The notes below the pieces were generated by a model. The model saw only the letters and a program-made list of their open reading frames with translations. It made no database searches and had not been told where the DNA came from. The position numbers and the translations under genes are program-made. Positions 12,388-24,345 of a stretch of DNA of 64,000 nucleotides are shown here, piece after piece; the first letter of the stretch is position 1; every line of letters begins with the position of its first letter. Source of the DNA: Dermatemys mawii (taxonomy: Eukaryota; Chordata; Testudines; Dermatemydidae); the NCBI GenBank assembly GCA_007922305.1, contig ML677334.1:61916858-61980857 (forward strand). The letters run 5' to 3'.

Positions 12388-12498
12388 GCTGTGCTTTGGA
12401 GGTACAAGTTTTCCCAGCTTAAAGGGTCTTCAGATGATGGCAAGAGCAAAATCAAATTTTTGTTCCAAAATCAAGATACTAAGCAGATTGAAGCAAAG
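12388..12498 (+). CDS. SNTG1: Gamma-1-syntrophin, penultimate coding exon
   Basis: This 111-bp exon is bounded by a polypyrimidine tract and AG at 12386-12387 and a donor AAG|GTAAAA at 12499. It reads through in frame as 37 residues starting AVLWRYKFSQLKGSSDDGKS and ending DTKQIEAK. WRYKFSQLKGSSDDGKS is a signature of the gamma-syntrophin C-terminal pleckstrin-homology/syntrophin-unique region. Gamma-syntrophins are cytoplasmic adaptors that bind dystrophin-family proteins through the C-terminal region and other partners through a PDZ domain. Both borders are in phase 0. The exon joins the one at 26364 across a 13.9-kb intron without breaking the frame. Earlier exons, including the PDZ, are outside the window. 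SNTG1 is preferred over SNTG2 because of the downstream C-terminus. I infer this from remembered paralogue sequences. Confidence 0.93.
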
Positions 12499-15400
12499 GT
12501 AAAAAAAAAAAGAGAGAAATTAATTGTGTTATAAAGCCAGAAGTACACTAAAACTGGTTGACAACAAAACAACCAGAGAATGAGAGAATTAAGTTCAGTC
12601 TAATTTACTGAGGCTGAGAGGATGTTCAGATTAATGTGATGTGTGAAATAAGTGAAAACACAAGAGATACTAAGCGGAGGTGTATGAATAGGTGCACAGT
12701 GCAATTGCTTAGTTAGGAATTTTAGTATGTTAAAAAAGGTGTTCTTAATCTTTTATTTAAATTACATCAGTATATAAGTTTTGAGCATGATAGTCAGCTA
12801 ACTTTTTTATCACAGAAAGAAAGAAAGCCAAGAGTCATGTCTCGTCATCTTGAACTGGTGTGTTCCCCACTTTACCGTATCTTCATGCTACTCTCCATGA
12901 GCAGCAGCAATAATGTGAATTATGTTCCAAAGTAACATATGGACCAAAGGTAGTGATGGGCCCTTTGAACTTTCTTGGATGTGAAAGACGATTTAGGGAT
13001 GGCTTCTAATCACCATACTAAGCTTGTCATTACAGTTCTTGTTCCATGACAGATTCAAAATTCAGAGAGGTCTGCTTTCCAGGTCTGGTTTTGATTAAAA
13101 GAAAATGAATGAAAATAGTAATAGCTGTGATACTTCTGCATAGGTTGGTAGATGCCTTGTGAGAATAAATGATATCACAAGATTTCTACCATCCCAAATA
13201 GTCTAACCCTTGGAGGATGAGCTGATCTCACAAGAATTCTATTAGTTAGAATTGCCTTTTAATCTGAAACCTAACTGTGATTTGAATGAAAATCTCCAAA
13301 CCTAATATATATCTAAATTGCATCCAGACAGCACTTAACTGAATGTCTCTAGGCAGACATCATGCTGTGGTGCAGCACCACTAAAACCATTGGAGTTTCA
13401 TTCTGCTATGCTGAAGGTGAATTGGCAAAATGAGTTTAAATAAGAATAGTGCTCTGAATTATAATAGTGATCTGAAAGGAAACATGCAAAATTTAAATTA
13501 CTGTATCAAGGAATTATGCATTTACCTACATATCTACATGACATGATAAACTATGTTAGGAAAAAGACACCATTTGGGACAGTTGTGAAATTCAAGAAAA
13601 AAATGTCGGGGTACAGTAGTCACAGTGAAAATCTAATGTTCCCCACACACACACACTTTTCTTTCTTTTAGTAATGTGTATATTACATGATTATTGATAC
13701 TGTGAATTACACCTCTCTGTTCAATTCCAAATCTTGTCCTCGGTGCGTGAAAGTTCCCGGTAAAATCATCAACAGTGAAAGGTGTCAGAATTCGTCCATA
13801 AATACATTACGTTTTTAATGTGTTTTAAAGGGAGACATTTTCCTAATTATTATTTCCTTCAAATAATGTAGTATTAGGTAGAATTTGTTCTCTTAGCTAA
13901 TAGGAAGGCACAGCCCATCAACCCAATGCCATATGGTATTTTTCCTTTCAGCAAATAATTAGGAACTTTTATCATACTCCTAAGTAGCTATATTGCAAAA
14001 TTAACCACTCACTTTTTTATTATCTGTCTCTTACTGCTGTTCTGGTACCATAGGGTCTTCTTTTACAACTGCTTAAACTAATGATGCAATATTTCTTCAG
14101 GAATTTCCAGGAATGCAGAGATGGTTCTTTCTTTTAGATAAGCTAAAAATAACCATGTTTTTTAAAATTAAACAAAATTTCTATTACAAAATGTGCATTT
14201 TGAAGGAATACCACAGTTGGGCACTGAATATTTCTGTACGCATACATTAAGATCATAGGGCCAGATTTTTAAAGGCAACTAAATCCCACTGAAATCAATG
14301 GTGCCTAAATACCTTTAAAAACTGGCCCATAGTGCTCACCTACCTTTGTGACAGCCTCACAAAAATGCTATATGAGTGCTAAGCACTACCAAAAGCTAGA
14401 TTCTGTCATCCTTACACATATTGATATAGCTTCTCCTCAACTCTGGCTTTCAAAAAAGCTGCTTGCTTCTTGGGATGCTTTCTTCCTTCTCCTCAAGTGA
14501 GTCCTGGCATTTATTTATTTATTTATTTATTTTGTGCCTTCACCCAAGACAAGTCATCACTGTGCACAGAACGCAAAAGGTCCCCTCCTGTCTCCCTGGT
14601 TTGGTGTCCGGTGAAGGTCTCAGCTGGCTCTTGATAGCCAATAGTTGGGTGGATCTCTGCCACTCTGGATGCTGGTCTCTGAAGGGCTGTAACTGCCTGA
14701 CCCAGGCTCAGCAGTTCAAAGACTCTCTTTGTGTGGAAAGGCATTTAATCATAGACTTCCTGGGCTGTTCAGCCTCACTCAGCTCCTAAACACAAAGCTG
14801 AAGCAAAAATCTAGTCAGGCTGTCTCCTCCCACTGAGGTTCTGAGCCAGTCTGGTTCATCATTGGCCAAACAAACTGCTTGTCCAAATTGTGCAATGCAG
14901 AAGTCTCCTTATTGGCTTCAGCAGGAGTTTCTAGTCCATTCTACCCTCACCCATGTCTCTAAACATACTGGGATATTAGAGAGCTCTGATAGCCATTATT
15001 GTGTTGTTCAAAGAGTTGGATACCTAGAGGTTCAGTCCAGAGTTCCAGGAGCTGGGAAACTCCAAGTGGAGTTACACTAAATAGTGCCTTTCTCAGCTAT
15101 AAATTCTACTGAAATCAGTGGGACTTTTCACAATGTAAGATGTTACTCATTTGAATGAGGGTGACAGAATCCAGACCCAATTTATTATCATCATTATAAC
15201 ATGTTATTAAACTCCCTTTGTTGCTTCATAATGTTTTCACTTTATCATGTCTGCACATTCTCAAGAAAGCAAAATGGAAGAAAATGTCTGTTAGTTTTAT
15301 TGTGTTTATTTTCTCCTAATGATCGACGCATAACACAGATCATAGCATGAAGTTTATATTAAAGAATCCCATAGTATTTCAGCACTGGCAGGCACTAAGC

Positions 15401-17763
15401 CATTTGTGTGGAGTAAAGTGAACAATTTTGGCTTGTTCATGTTTGAACTGTGGCACTTTTATTGAAGAAATGTAGATCATCTGACAGAGCTAGTCTTCAG
15501 CACAATTCAGAGAGTTTTAAAGTGATGACTGTAAACTAAACTTACAGTTTAATAATTTTGTGCCAGATTCTTCCATCCCTTACTCATGTTAAAATATAAC
15601 TTAGTCTGGCAACAGGCCCATCAAAATGAGCATGAGCAAAGGTGGCACACTCTGGCCCTCATTATTTTGTTTCTTGCAGGACTACGCAGCATGATATTTG
15701 ACTGGTTTAAGACTCAAGAAATGTTGATTAAATTTTCAGAAATGTTTGTAAGCCTGTATTTCATGTACTGTGTGCAGACTTCTTTAGCATCTGAACACGG
15801 GAATTCTTCACAGCAAGTGTTAATGATTGTGTTGAATATTCCTAGCTATCATCACTTACTAAGGGCTAAATAGCCTGTTAGGCACAGCCCTGCATTGTGG
15901 ATGGTTCAGATCCACATCACCTCAAGAGGAGGATAGGAAAGCATTATGCCTCAGACAGACTAGTGCCTCCTGGAGCTCCCTGGCTGCACTGTAGAGTGAG
16001 AAATTTGCCCTTTAAAAGGCATAGTTTACTTCCTTCTGTGTGGCTAGCCAGCCAGGTGTACTGACCAGAGGGCCTGACGGCAAGCCCACAACCTTGAAGT
16101 TCTTAGCCACAACATTTATTTCTCCCCACTATGGCCTTCCACAGCAGTAGTGAGGTAGCAAGGAGACATATGGGTCTGCCCCGCATCTTTTTACAATCAG
16201 TGGATCTGAGTTAATCCTCTTCCCCCTCACTCCATGAAAGCAGATGAAGAGTGAGGCAGCCTGCTAGAGCATACTTATTCATAGATCTGAGCCTCATTTT
16301 TTCTCTCTCAGACAGGATCCATCTCTGATTCTTGGCTAATGTCACAAATAGGATATGGCCATTTTTTCCATTCATCCTGATTCCTTTTCACCTCCATAGC
16401 CTGGGAGGATAATGTAGCCTAGTCACAGATCTATGTGAAAGTGCTTGATATGAATTTCAGTGTGTAAGCCCTCACTACACCAAAACTGAGGTTCACCTCA
16501 CCCAAATGTATCCTCAAACTTGCTTCAGGTCATCATAGGCATTGTTCCATGGGCCATGAATCTTGACCTCACAGCTCTGTGAGCTGTGGCATATTATACA
16601 TGTGTGGTAACATCCTCTAGACCAGAGGCAAGAATCCCCTAGACCAGGAGCATTTCTTGATTCTAGAGTCAGGGAGAGGAGAATTTCAAAGTGATTAGCT
16701 ACTGGATATTGGCCCAATGCATGAATGAATTTGTTAATATTTTATACATACTCCCAGAGCTGTGGGTGGGAACATTTTAAAGAAATCTAAATAACTATAC
16801 ACTTCACATTTTGACACTATAACCTGCTCTGTTGTTCAGCAATTGTCCTATATTTTAGTGGACTCTAGCACTATCACTGTTAGTGTTAGAAAAAGCTACG
16901 AAAACTACTTGCTGCCAGAAGATGTAAAACAGCAACCATTCATCAAAGTCAGCTTTTGCTTTTCAAATTAAATCATCACCAGAGTTTATATTCCTGCGTG
17001 ATAATGGAAAGCCCTTCAGTGACACTGATACCTACTATTTTTATAATGCTGCTAGACTGTGTTTTTATAGTGTATTTCATACCTGACCTAACAAAATTCA
17101 AAATAGCTTACTCTGAGGTGCCCATCACCGTGTGTTATACATTTAGTTACAGCTTTACCAGGTGTATTTCTTCTCACCTGAAAAAATCATTTAACATACA
17201 TTTTAACATTTACAATACTCTGCACAAATATCATGCAAATATGGCTTCCTTTTATTTAGCACCTCTGTCCTGTAGCTTTTTCTTGGCTGGTTTGTTAGTT
17301 GTTTCTTGATAATTTGTTTTTTGATAGTCCTTAGCAATTTTATTCTGAATAATCAATCCATTAATAGGTCCAAATACAGAAATGTTCATGGAGCCTTGCC
17401 TTGAAGAAGCCACCTGCCCTTGATGGACTGCAAGGCAAAGCCGAAGTGTCTCCTGATGAGAAAACCACTCAAGGGCAACATTAATCACAGATACCCTCCA
17501 GGGGCTCCAATTCCTAGTGGCTATTTCCCAGCTGTCACTCAGCTTGAGAGACTGCACAGATCCAAGCAGCCAAACAGGATTTTCCTGAATAAGAGCTACA
17601 AATTAGAGCTGTCAGTTTGGGAAATTATGAAGCACAAGCGTTCTCTTTACTTTCCCCACTCCCTGAAAATCAGGAGATGAAATGAGGGAGAGGAACAAGG
17701 GAAGATCTTACTCCTCCCTCTAAGTTACAAATTCGTGGGTGTGCATGCGCAGGTCGCTCCTTA
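12499..17763. other. Last SNTG1 intron, first part
   Basis: Mostly unassigned AT-rich DNA. An old interspersed repeat piece lies near 14255-14330 (GGGCCAGATTTTTAAAGGCA and an inverted partner). Several short open frames show no domain or splice support. Confidence 0.4.
14509..14533. repeat. (ATTT)n microsatellite
   Basis: Six uninterrupted ATTT units. Confidence 0.95.
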
Positions 17764-18005
17764 GGGCTAGGCTACCCTGGCGGGTGGGGTTCGAACTAAG
17801 ATATGCAACTTCAGCTATGCTATTCACATAGCTGATGTCAAAGTGTCTTAGTTCAACTTACCTGGCTGTCCTAACGGTGGCGAGTCGACAGTGGCCGCTC
17901 CCCCATTGACTCCGCTTACTCCTTGTGCCACGGTAGAATACAGATGTCAGTTTGGGGATCGATTTATCTCAACTTGATGAGATGCAATAAATTGATCCCT
18001 GATAC
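17764..18005 (-). mobile_element. 284-bp-family Harbinger-type MITE, truncated copy A
   Basis: Preceded by TTA (17761-17763). In reverse orientation it shares with copies B, C and D the blocks ACTTCAGCTATG, TATTCACATAGCTGA, AGTTCAACTTACCTGG and the hairpin region GGGGATCGATTTATC ... AAATTGATCCCT. The terminus that should follow the hairpin is missing; sequence changes near 18005, so about 40 bp are lost. No coding capacity. Confidence 0.75.
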
Positions 18006-18021
18006 ATCAAGCACTTATTAT

Positions 18022-18135
18022 TGACTTCCCATCTCCCTGCAGATTTGTCTGTAAATGGGCCTTCCATTGTTTTGCTTCCATAATGCTAAATGTATATTGG
18101 AGACAGGCAGATAACTACCTTCACTCCTGTCTGGG
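18022..18135 (-). repeat. 114-bp inverted repeat, left arm
   Basis: Reverse complement of 19612-19725 with about five mismatches (block AGCATTATGGAAGCAAAACA is identical). The similarity stops at both ends of both arms. Confidence 0.85.
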
Positions 18136-19611
18136 TAGGTATGCCCTTAGTCTCTCTGTTCTCCATTGCGAGAGTTTCCTGGATGTTAATGCAGTCGCTG
18201 GGCTGCAGTACCCTCAAAAGGCATTGTATTTCTCAATTTCAGTTCTGTAAAAAATGATGAACTAATACAATGGAGACAATTCTGATATTGTTTTCTGACA
18301 AAAACAAAGTATTTAAAATATTATAAAAGGCTCTGTTTTATTAGAGATATGTCCAAAAAACACAGTACCATTTACCATCCAAACTATGACATTGACATTG
18401 AGATTCTTTCCTCACCAAACATCATCTCCATTTGAGGTTAGTAAGCAAAGAAACATAAAGATTCCATAAACTCCTACTCTGTGTGCCCTGATAGAATTAA
18501 ATGGGATTGCAGAGTTTGTAAATTGGAACAGATTTTGGCCCTATATGATTCAGAGGCTTACTTTTAACATATACTGATAAATAATATGTACTTTACATTT
18601 GTGCACTGTAAAGTAAAAGCACAAATATATAATGTTAGTGTAAAACTACATATCACTCAACATTCAGATGGGGAATACACCCATTGATATGCCTGCCATA
18701 CTGGTGGAGATTTTTTTAAAAAGCTGTATACTATAGATTATCTTCGGCTTTTCCTGTGTATTCTGTCATTTGCCATTGTTGCCACTATTATCCAAGCCTA
18801 GATTTTACAATTATATTATATTTGTGAGTATAGCTAGAGGAGAAGATGATCTACAATTAATACCACTTCTCCTTCATAGTTTGTAAAACAGAGACTGAGT
18901 AATATAACTTGTAGGAAATTTTATTTCACCTTTGTTTTGTTTTATTTTAAAACCAATATTGTAAATGTGCCAGTAAGACCACCTCAATGGCACAAATTAC
19001 CAATGGTGTACATGGTGGAAAGAGTTGCAGCCAAACTTGCCAGTGATGAGTTTCGCCCTATTTTTCAACATCCCTATTATAAAACTCTGTGACAGGGAAA
19101 AGGCCACTACCTGGGTCTGACCGTATTGGTTTAATGCCGCAGCCATTAACTTCTGACCTATTAGCAGGAGCAGTGGAAACATAAAGGGCTGCCTGGGAGG
19201 CAGCAAGGAGGGGCCAGCTGGAGCTATGCCCACAGATCTGTATAATGAGACTCTTGGTTGTTTTCCTGTCTTAGTTTTGCTACTGTTATTTTTGTTTGGA
19301 CTCCTTATAAGTCCTTATAAAGATGGCCCTAGAAAGAAGGGCCTGTGATAATCAGGGTCCAGATACCTTGGGGGAGATGAAGGGACCTGGACACCAAAGA
19401 ATAAGCAATTGAAGAATAAATAACTGGTTTTATATGATATTATTCTATTATAAAAGTGTATCAGATAAGGTATTTTATGAAAGCTGGTAACACACTGGTG
19501 ATTAATATCATTGTGAAATGTTATGTATTATCACTATATGAGGAATTATGGACAGTCGTTGATATTATGCTTTAAAGTCTGTGACCAAACAAAGAGAGAA
19601 ACAGGTTTTCT
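18136..19611. other. Intronic spacer between inverted repeat arms
   Basis: No gene recognised. The minus-strand open frame at 18997-19233 is short and has no domain. Confidence 0.4.
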
Positions 19612-19725
19612 CCCAGACAGGAGTGAAGGTAGTTATCTGCTTGTCTCCAATGTACATTTAGCATTATGGAAGCAAAACAATGGAAGACCAATTTACAGAC
19701 AAATCTGCAAGGAGATGGGAAGTCA
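19612..19725 (+). repeat. 114-bp inverted repeat, right arm
   Basis: Partner of 18022-18135. Just downstream, GGGGACAAAACAATGG occurs twice (about 19764 and 19815), a small direct repeat within the same repeat unit. Confidence 0.85.
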
Positions 19726-20065
19726 ACAGGAAGGGAAGAACAACTGAAGGTCATCCTGACTCTGGGGACAAAACAATGGGGAACACAGATGGAATGGAAC
19801 AATGAAACAATTATGGGGACAAAACAATGGAATGGGGAACACGGCTGCTCAGATGGTAGGGGCAAGGGATACTACCCTAGTAATACTGAGATCATAATGT
19901 AGTAAAATCTAATTCCGCAAGCAAGTTAGAGATAGAAATAAAAGAGAGGTGTAATTTGATTTGTAAAAATCTACAAATCATAATTCCAGTAGTGACTCCC
20001 TCTGCAGCATGGCAGGGGAGACTCAGTGCTCCCCCGAGTTCCCCCAGTTGGCAGAAATGTTGATA
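19726..20065. other. Repeat-flanking intron sequence
   Basis: Contains the direct repeat described for the right arm and then unassigned DNA up to the solo LTR. The last five bases before the LTR (20066-20070, ATACT) are its target-site copy. Confidence 0.4.
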
Positions 20066-20070
20066 ATACT

Positions 20071-21260
20071 TGTGACGGGTTGGGATCACAGAAACCCCTT
20101 AGAAGCTGCCACCCAATATGTCAAGGTTACTCCTGCCTCTGTTTTCCTGCCCAAACAGATTGGGACCTCAGTACACTACCTGGTTTGAGTCAGTCTCGCT
20201 AGCCTGCTGCAACACCAGATCCAGGTCTGAGCCATGTTCCCCAATAGCTATGGGCTTGCCTGGAAACAGGTTAGGAAGTGTTCTTGCCTCTAGCACTCAG
20301 ATGCTCAACTCCCAATGGGGTCAAACCCTGAATAAATTCGTTTTGCCCTGTATAAAGCTTATGCAGGGCAAACTCATAGATTGTTTGCGCTCTATAACAA
20401 TGATAGAGAGATATGCACAGCTGTTTGCTCCCCCCTCCCGCCTCCTCCAGGTACCAACACGTACTCCAGATTAATTAATAAGTAAAAAGAGATTTTAATA
20501 AAGACAGGAAGTAGTATTTAAGTGGTTCCAAGTAGTAACAGACAGAACAAAGTGAATTACGAAATAAAATAAAATAGAACACACAGATCTAACACTAATA
20601 CAGTAAAAAGCCTCACTCTCTGATGTTTCAGTGAATTTCTTGTTTCAGATTAATCTCCCTTTTAGTCTGGGTTCAGATATCACTCGCACCACCCCCTGCA
20701 GTCACTGTCCACTGTTCCAGTTTTCTTTAGGTCTCCTTGGTGGGTGGAGAGGCTCTTCTTTGAGCCAGCTAAAGACAATGGATGAGTCTCTTTAGGGTTT
20801 ATATAGACTTCCTCTTGTGGGTGGAGACTCCCTCCTCCTTCCTATGCAGAGTCCAGTTGTAAAATGGAGTTTCAGAGCCACATCGATCAGTCATATGTCT
20901 CTCCAAGATTCAGGTCCTGACCAGCCAGGCCACATTCCTGGGGAAGCTCGGGTGCAGCAGGCATCTATAAAGTTCATTGTTAGCTCGATTGGTTTTTGAC
21001 TGGGCACTTACTAAGAATAGTTTTTTCTCAGACAGCTGCCCAGCTACCTTCCAAAGTCTACTTACAACTGACCTAGCACATAGCCAATATTCATAACTTT
21101 GGATACAAAACTGACACATACATACAAATAGGATGAACAGATACAGCGGATCATTATCTAGATACGTTACATGGCATATGTAGCAAAAGCATATTATGGT
21201 TGTAGCATACACACAGCTATAGGCACCCCGCCATAAAGCCTTATGGGGAACACCATCACA
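20071..21260 (-). mobile_element. Solo LTR of an endogenous retrovirus-type element
   Basis: 1,190 bp running from TGTGACGGGTTGGGATC to GGGGAACACCATCACA, so it has the TG...CA ends and short inverted termini (TGTGACGG / CCATCACA) of an LTR. It is flanked by a perfect 5-bp direct repeat ATACT (20066-20070 and 21261-21265), the target duplication of an integrase. The transcriptional sense is taken as minus: the block 20330-20475 is the reverse complement of the LTR copy at 279-1107, in which TATA and AATAAA are on +. No internal genes remain, so it formed by LTR-LTR recombination. It lies inside the last SNTG1 intron, antisense to the gene. Confidence 0.88.
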
Positions 21261-21265
21261 ATACT

Positions 21266-21825
21266 ATTCTGTCAGAAATAGATCAAGTTGGGTATCAGTC
21301 AGAAGCCCTTTCTCCATGACCACAATGGTGCCAAACATGACAAATCTAGAACAATGCTATGAATATTGTTTAAGAAGCAATTGTTTGTTTAAAATGTTTA
21401 AAAATCAACCTTTAAAAATTATATTTTAACAAAGGGATGCATAATGTACATAACAAAGACATTGATATTTGGTAATCCTAGGGAAGTTAGCCTGGACATA
21501 TAGACTGAAAACATGTATCAAGACATTGTCAGTGTTGTATCCATCTATGGCACCACTACTATACATGTTGTCACAGTGATCCTCGTCCATGTCTGTTTTT
21601 CTTGAAGTTATCAGCAGCACAAAATATAAACCTACCATTGACAAGTTCTGGGGGCATGTACAACCCTTCATGCAGGGCCAGGTAGTGAAGAACCTTTTTT
21701 ATAATTTCAGTCTCCAGGCAGAGTACTGTGTCATCATAGTCAATGGAGAAGTCAATGCAGTGCATCAGTCTCATAAGGAATTTGCTTTGGGGTTTGGAAT
21801 GAACTGTTAAACTAACAACCACTTT
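21266..21825. other. Intronic DNA between LTR and MITE B
   Basis: Overlapping open frames on both strands at 21571-21876 (about 100 codons) show no recognisable domain. Nothing else seen. Confidence 0.35.
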
Positions 21826-22109
21826 GGGTATGTCTTCACTACCTGCCGGATCGGCAGGTAGCGATCGATCTATCACGAATCGCTTTATTGTGTCTTATTT
21901 AGACACGATAAATTGATCCCCAAAGGCACTCCCTATTGACTCTGGAACTCCAGCTCGCCAAGAGGCGCAAATGGAGTCGACAGGGGAGCCTGCTGCCGCT
22001 GTGAGGATACCAGGTAAGTCGACCTAATAGTGCCGACTTCAGCTATTATTATTCACATAGCTGAAGTTGTGTATCTTAGGTCAACCCCCGCATTACTGTA
22101 GACCAAGCC
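21826..22109 (+). mobile_element. 284-bp Harbinger-type MITE, copy B
   Basis: Starts GGGTATGTCTTCACTACC, ends GTAGACCAAGCC, followed by TTA (22110-22112); the left flank is TTT, so one base of the target duplication differs. Contains the family hairpin (CACGAATCGCTTTATTG ... GATAAATTGATC) and the GTCGAC-centred second foldback. Length is exactly 284 bp, as in copies C and D. Confidence 0.85.
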
Positions 22110-23427
22110 TTAGAGAGAGATTACACATACAGTGCACATTTGTTGTGAATGTGTTGGAAACCTGCCTTTCACTGAAGCACTAATACATGAGGCTTTGTAA
22201 CAAAGTGGCATCCTTGTGTTCCCTCTCCTTTCTGTCATACTTGTCCGTGCTGTATGTTCTGAGCAGAAACTGATAACTCAGTAATATCAGGCAAGGGCCA
22301 CAATTTCACTATGCAAGGGCCGCATGTGTGACATTCCTGTGTTAAAATATAACCAGTGTTTTTTATATCCGAGTTAGTAGCGATTGATATGAATGGCGCA
22401 GTTTATACCTCAAAGCTATATATAGGGCGCTTGCTTCTGAAAGCATAAAATGGTGCATTATTAAAGACACTTGGATCTTTAAAAAAATGTTGCACTCTTA
22501 TACTTTTGGTAACTGAGTTGTATATACTTTATTCACAAAACATTTCTAATGAGATTGTCTGTTTACATATATGTTGTCTTTTCTAGCTTGATTTTATTAA
22601 ATATATATTACTATCAACTTTGTAGAACCACTTATATCTTTTGAGTGCATTAAGCAGGATTCTGTATCATAACTTGTTCTGAGGTGTATTTCTAAAATCA
22701 CAGCAATGCTGTACATAAAAAGAAGTGTAAGAAATGAGAAAAATCCATCTGGTCCCCACTATAATTGAACATTTTTCATTTCTTTCAATATAACTTTCCA
22801 GTTCATTACTATACTCCTTAATTCTCTCTTTCCCTGGAAACCAGAGTACCAGTAGGTGTCTATTGAACTGTGCTTTAGTTGCCTTCCCTGCAAAAATTTT
22901 TTCACATTATTCTTGTTCAATGGTTCAGTCCAAGTTCTGTAGTTTTCTCATTCTAGTTCACATCTATTGGGTGAACACTTCCCCACTGGGAAAATATTAT
23001 CTGTCACTTTTACCAATCCCTTTTGTAATCTAAAAATGTTTTCCTGGATTATCAGAAAATATCATTTTAAGTAAGAACAAGCCTCAAGTCCTGGCCTTTC
23101 CACATATTTGGTATATTTGAAATCAAGTGTTAGCGTTTTATTGTGTTCTGCCCATTAATTCTGCCCTTCTCTCCACAGTAATGCAAGGTACTTCTATTAG
23201 CTTTCATAAATTGTGATCTGTGAATTAGTAACAGATTAAAATTAGTCATTACAGTAAACTCAGATCTAGTTACATTTTATTTAAAGGGATAGTCATTATT
23301 ATATCCTATTGAGGCATTCTTTGGACAATACTCATTAGGGTTAGTCTCTGTGATCAATATTAGTATCTAGTGCTCTTTCAAGTAAAGTTGCAAATCCACT
23401 TACCTGGCAATTAAGCTCTGATTCTTA
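22110..23427. other. Intronic DNA between MITE copies B and C
   Basis: The stretch 22350-22430 (GAGTTAGTAGCGATTGATAT, then GCAGTTTATACCTCAAAGC) matches 24263-24340, showing that part of another interspersed repeat lies here. The rest is unassigned. Confidence 0.5.
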
Positions 23428-23711
23428 CGGTATGTCTTCACTATCTGCCGGATTGGCGGGTAGTGATCAATCTATTGGTGATCGATTTATCGCGTCTCAT
23501 TAAGACACGATAAATCGATCACCAGAGGCTCTCCTGTCGACTCCAGAACTCCAGCTTGCCAAAAGGCGCAAGCTGGAGTCAACAGGGGAGCCCGCTGCCA
23601 CCATGAGCATGGCAGGTAAGTCAGCAAAGATGCGCCAACTTCAGCTATGTTATTCACGTAGCTGAAGTTGCGAATCTTAGGTCAAACCCTCCCCCTAGTG
23701 TAGACAAAGCC
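23428..23711 (+). mobile_element. 284-bp Harbinger-type MITE, copy C
   Basis: Flanked by TTA on both sides (23425-23427 and 23712-23714), the TWA target duplication typical of Harbinger elements. Ends are CGGTATGTCTTCACTA and the inverse of GGCTTTGTCTACAC. Positions 23477-23523 form a hairpin with 21-bp arms (GGTGATCGATTTATCG...) and a 5-base loop; 23530-23590 forms a second foldback around CCAGCTTGCC / GGCGCAAGCTGG. Confidence 0.9.
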
Positions 23712-23717
23712 TTAGGG

Positions 23718-24021
23718 CAGGGATCGGCAACCTCGGCACGCGGGACCGCAGGATAAGCACCCTTAGCAGGCCCCGCCACTTTATTTACCTGGCCGTTCAC
23801 TGATCCCAGCTCCCACTGGCTGCGGTTCGCCCTCCCGGTCCAATGGGGGCTGTGGGAAGTGGCACGGTGCTGGCTGCCGCTTCCTGCAGCCCCCATTGGA
23901 CCGGGACGGCGAATTGCGGCCCTTGGGAGCCAGCATCAGTGAACCGCCAGGTAAATAAAGCAGCGGGGCCAGCTAAGGGTGCTTACCCTGTGGTTCCGTG
24001 TGCCGAGGTTGCCGATCCCTG
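23718..24021. mobile_element. hAT-type foldback MITE
   Basis: 304 bp starting CAGGGATCGGCAACC and ending GGTTGCCGATCCCTG. The GC-rich arms are complementary along most of their length (for example CCCATTGGACCGGGA and its inverse). An 8-bp direct repeat CCTTAGGG flanks it (23710-23717 and 24022-24029), the length expected for hAT elements. The open frames on both strands here (23654-23896, 23843-24151) are mirror images of the arms and not genes. Confidence 0.92.
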
Positions 24022-24026
24022 CCTTA

Positions 24027-24345
24027 GGGTATGTCTACACTTGCAGAGTTTTTGTGCTGTAAATTTCACCGGTGATAGGGAACCGATGAAAGTAAAGCAC
24101 TGCTTTGTATACACATTTATTTCCTCAGATGTCAGAGACTGTTTACATTAGCAGCACTTCCATCACCAATGAGAGTAGCCCTCTAGGACACTTTGCATTT
24201 TCTTGCATGCTTAATGAGCTATGAAACAGATAACAATGTTTATCTTTTCAACTATTGTTCTTTATATTTGAGTTAGTAGCCATTGATATGAATTGTGCAG
24301 TTTACACCTCAAAGCTATAGCTTCAGGCTCTTTGCACACTCAATT
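24027..24345 (+). mobile_element. Further TTA-inserted repeat, right end not found
   Basis: Begins GGGTATGTCTACACTTGCAG directly after TTA and so carries the same outer bases as the Harbinger MITEs, but its body differs. It includes TTAGTAGCCATTGATATGAA, shared with 22350-22430. No matching right terminus was found. Confidence 0.5.

Noticed and set aside
23654..24151. Matching 80- and 102-codon frames on opposite strands
   Set aside because: They encode similar peptides because they read the two arms of a foldback hAT MITE.
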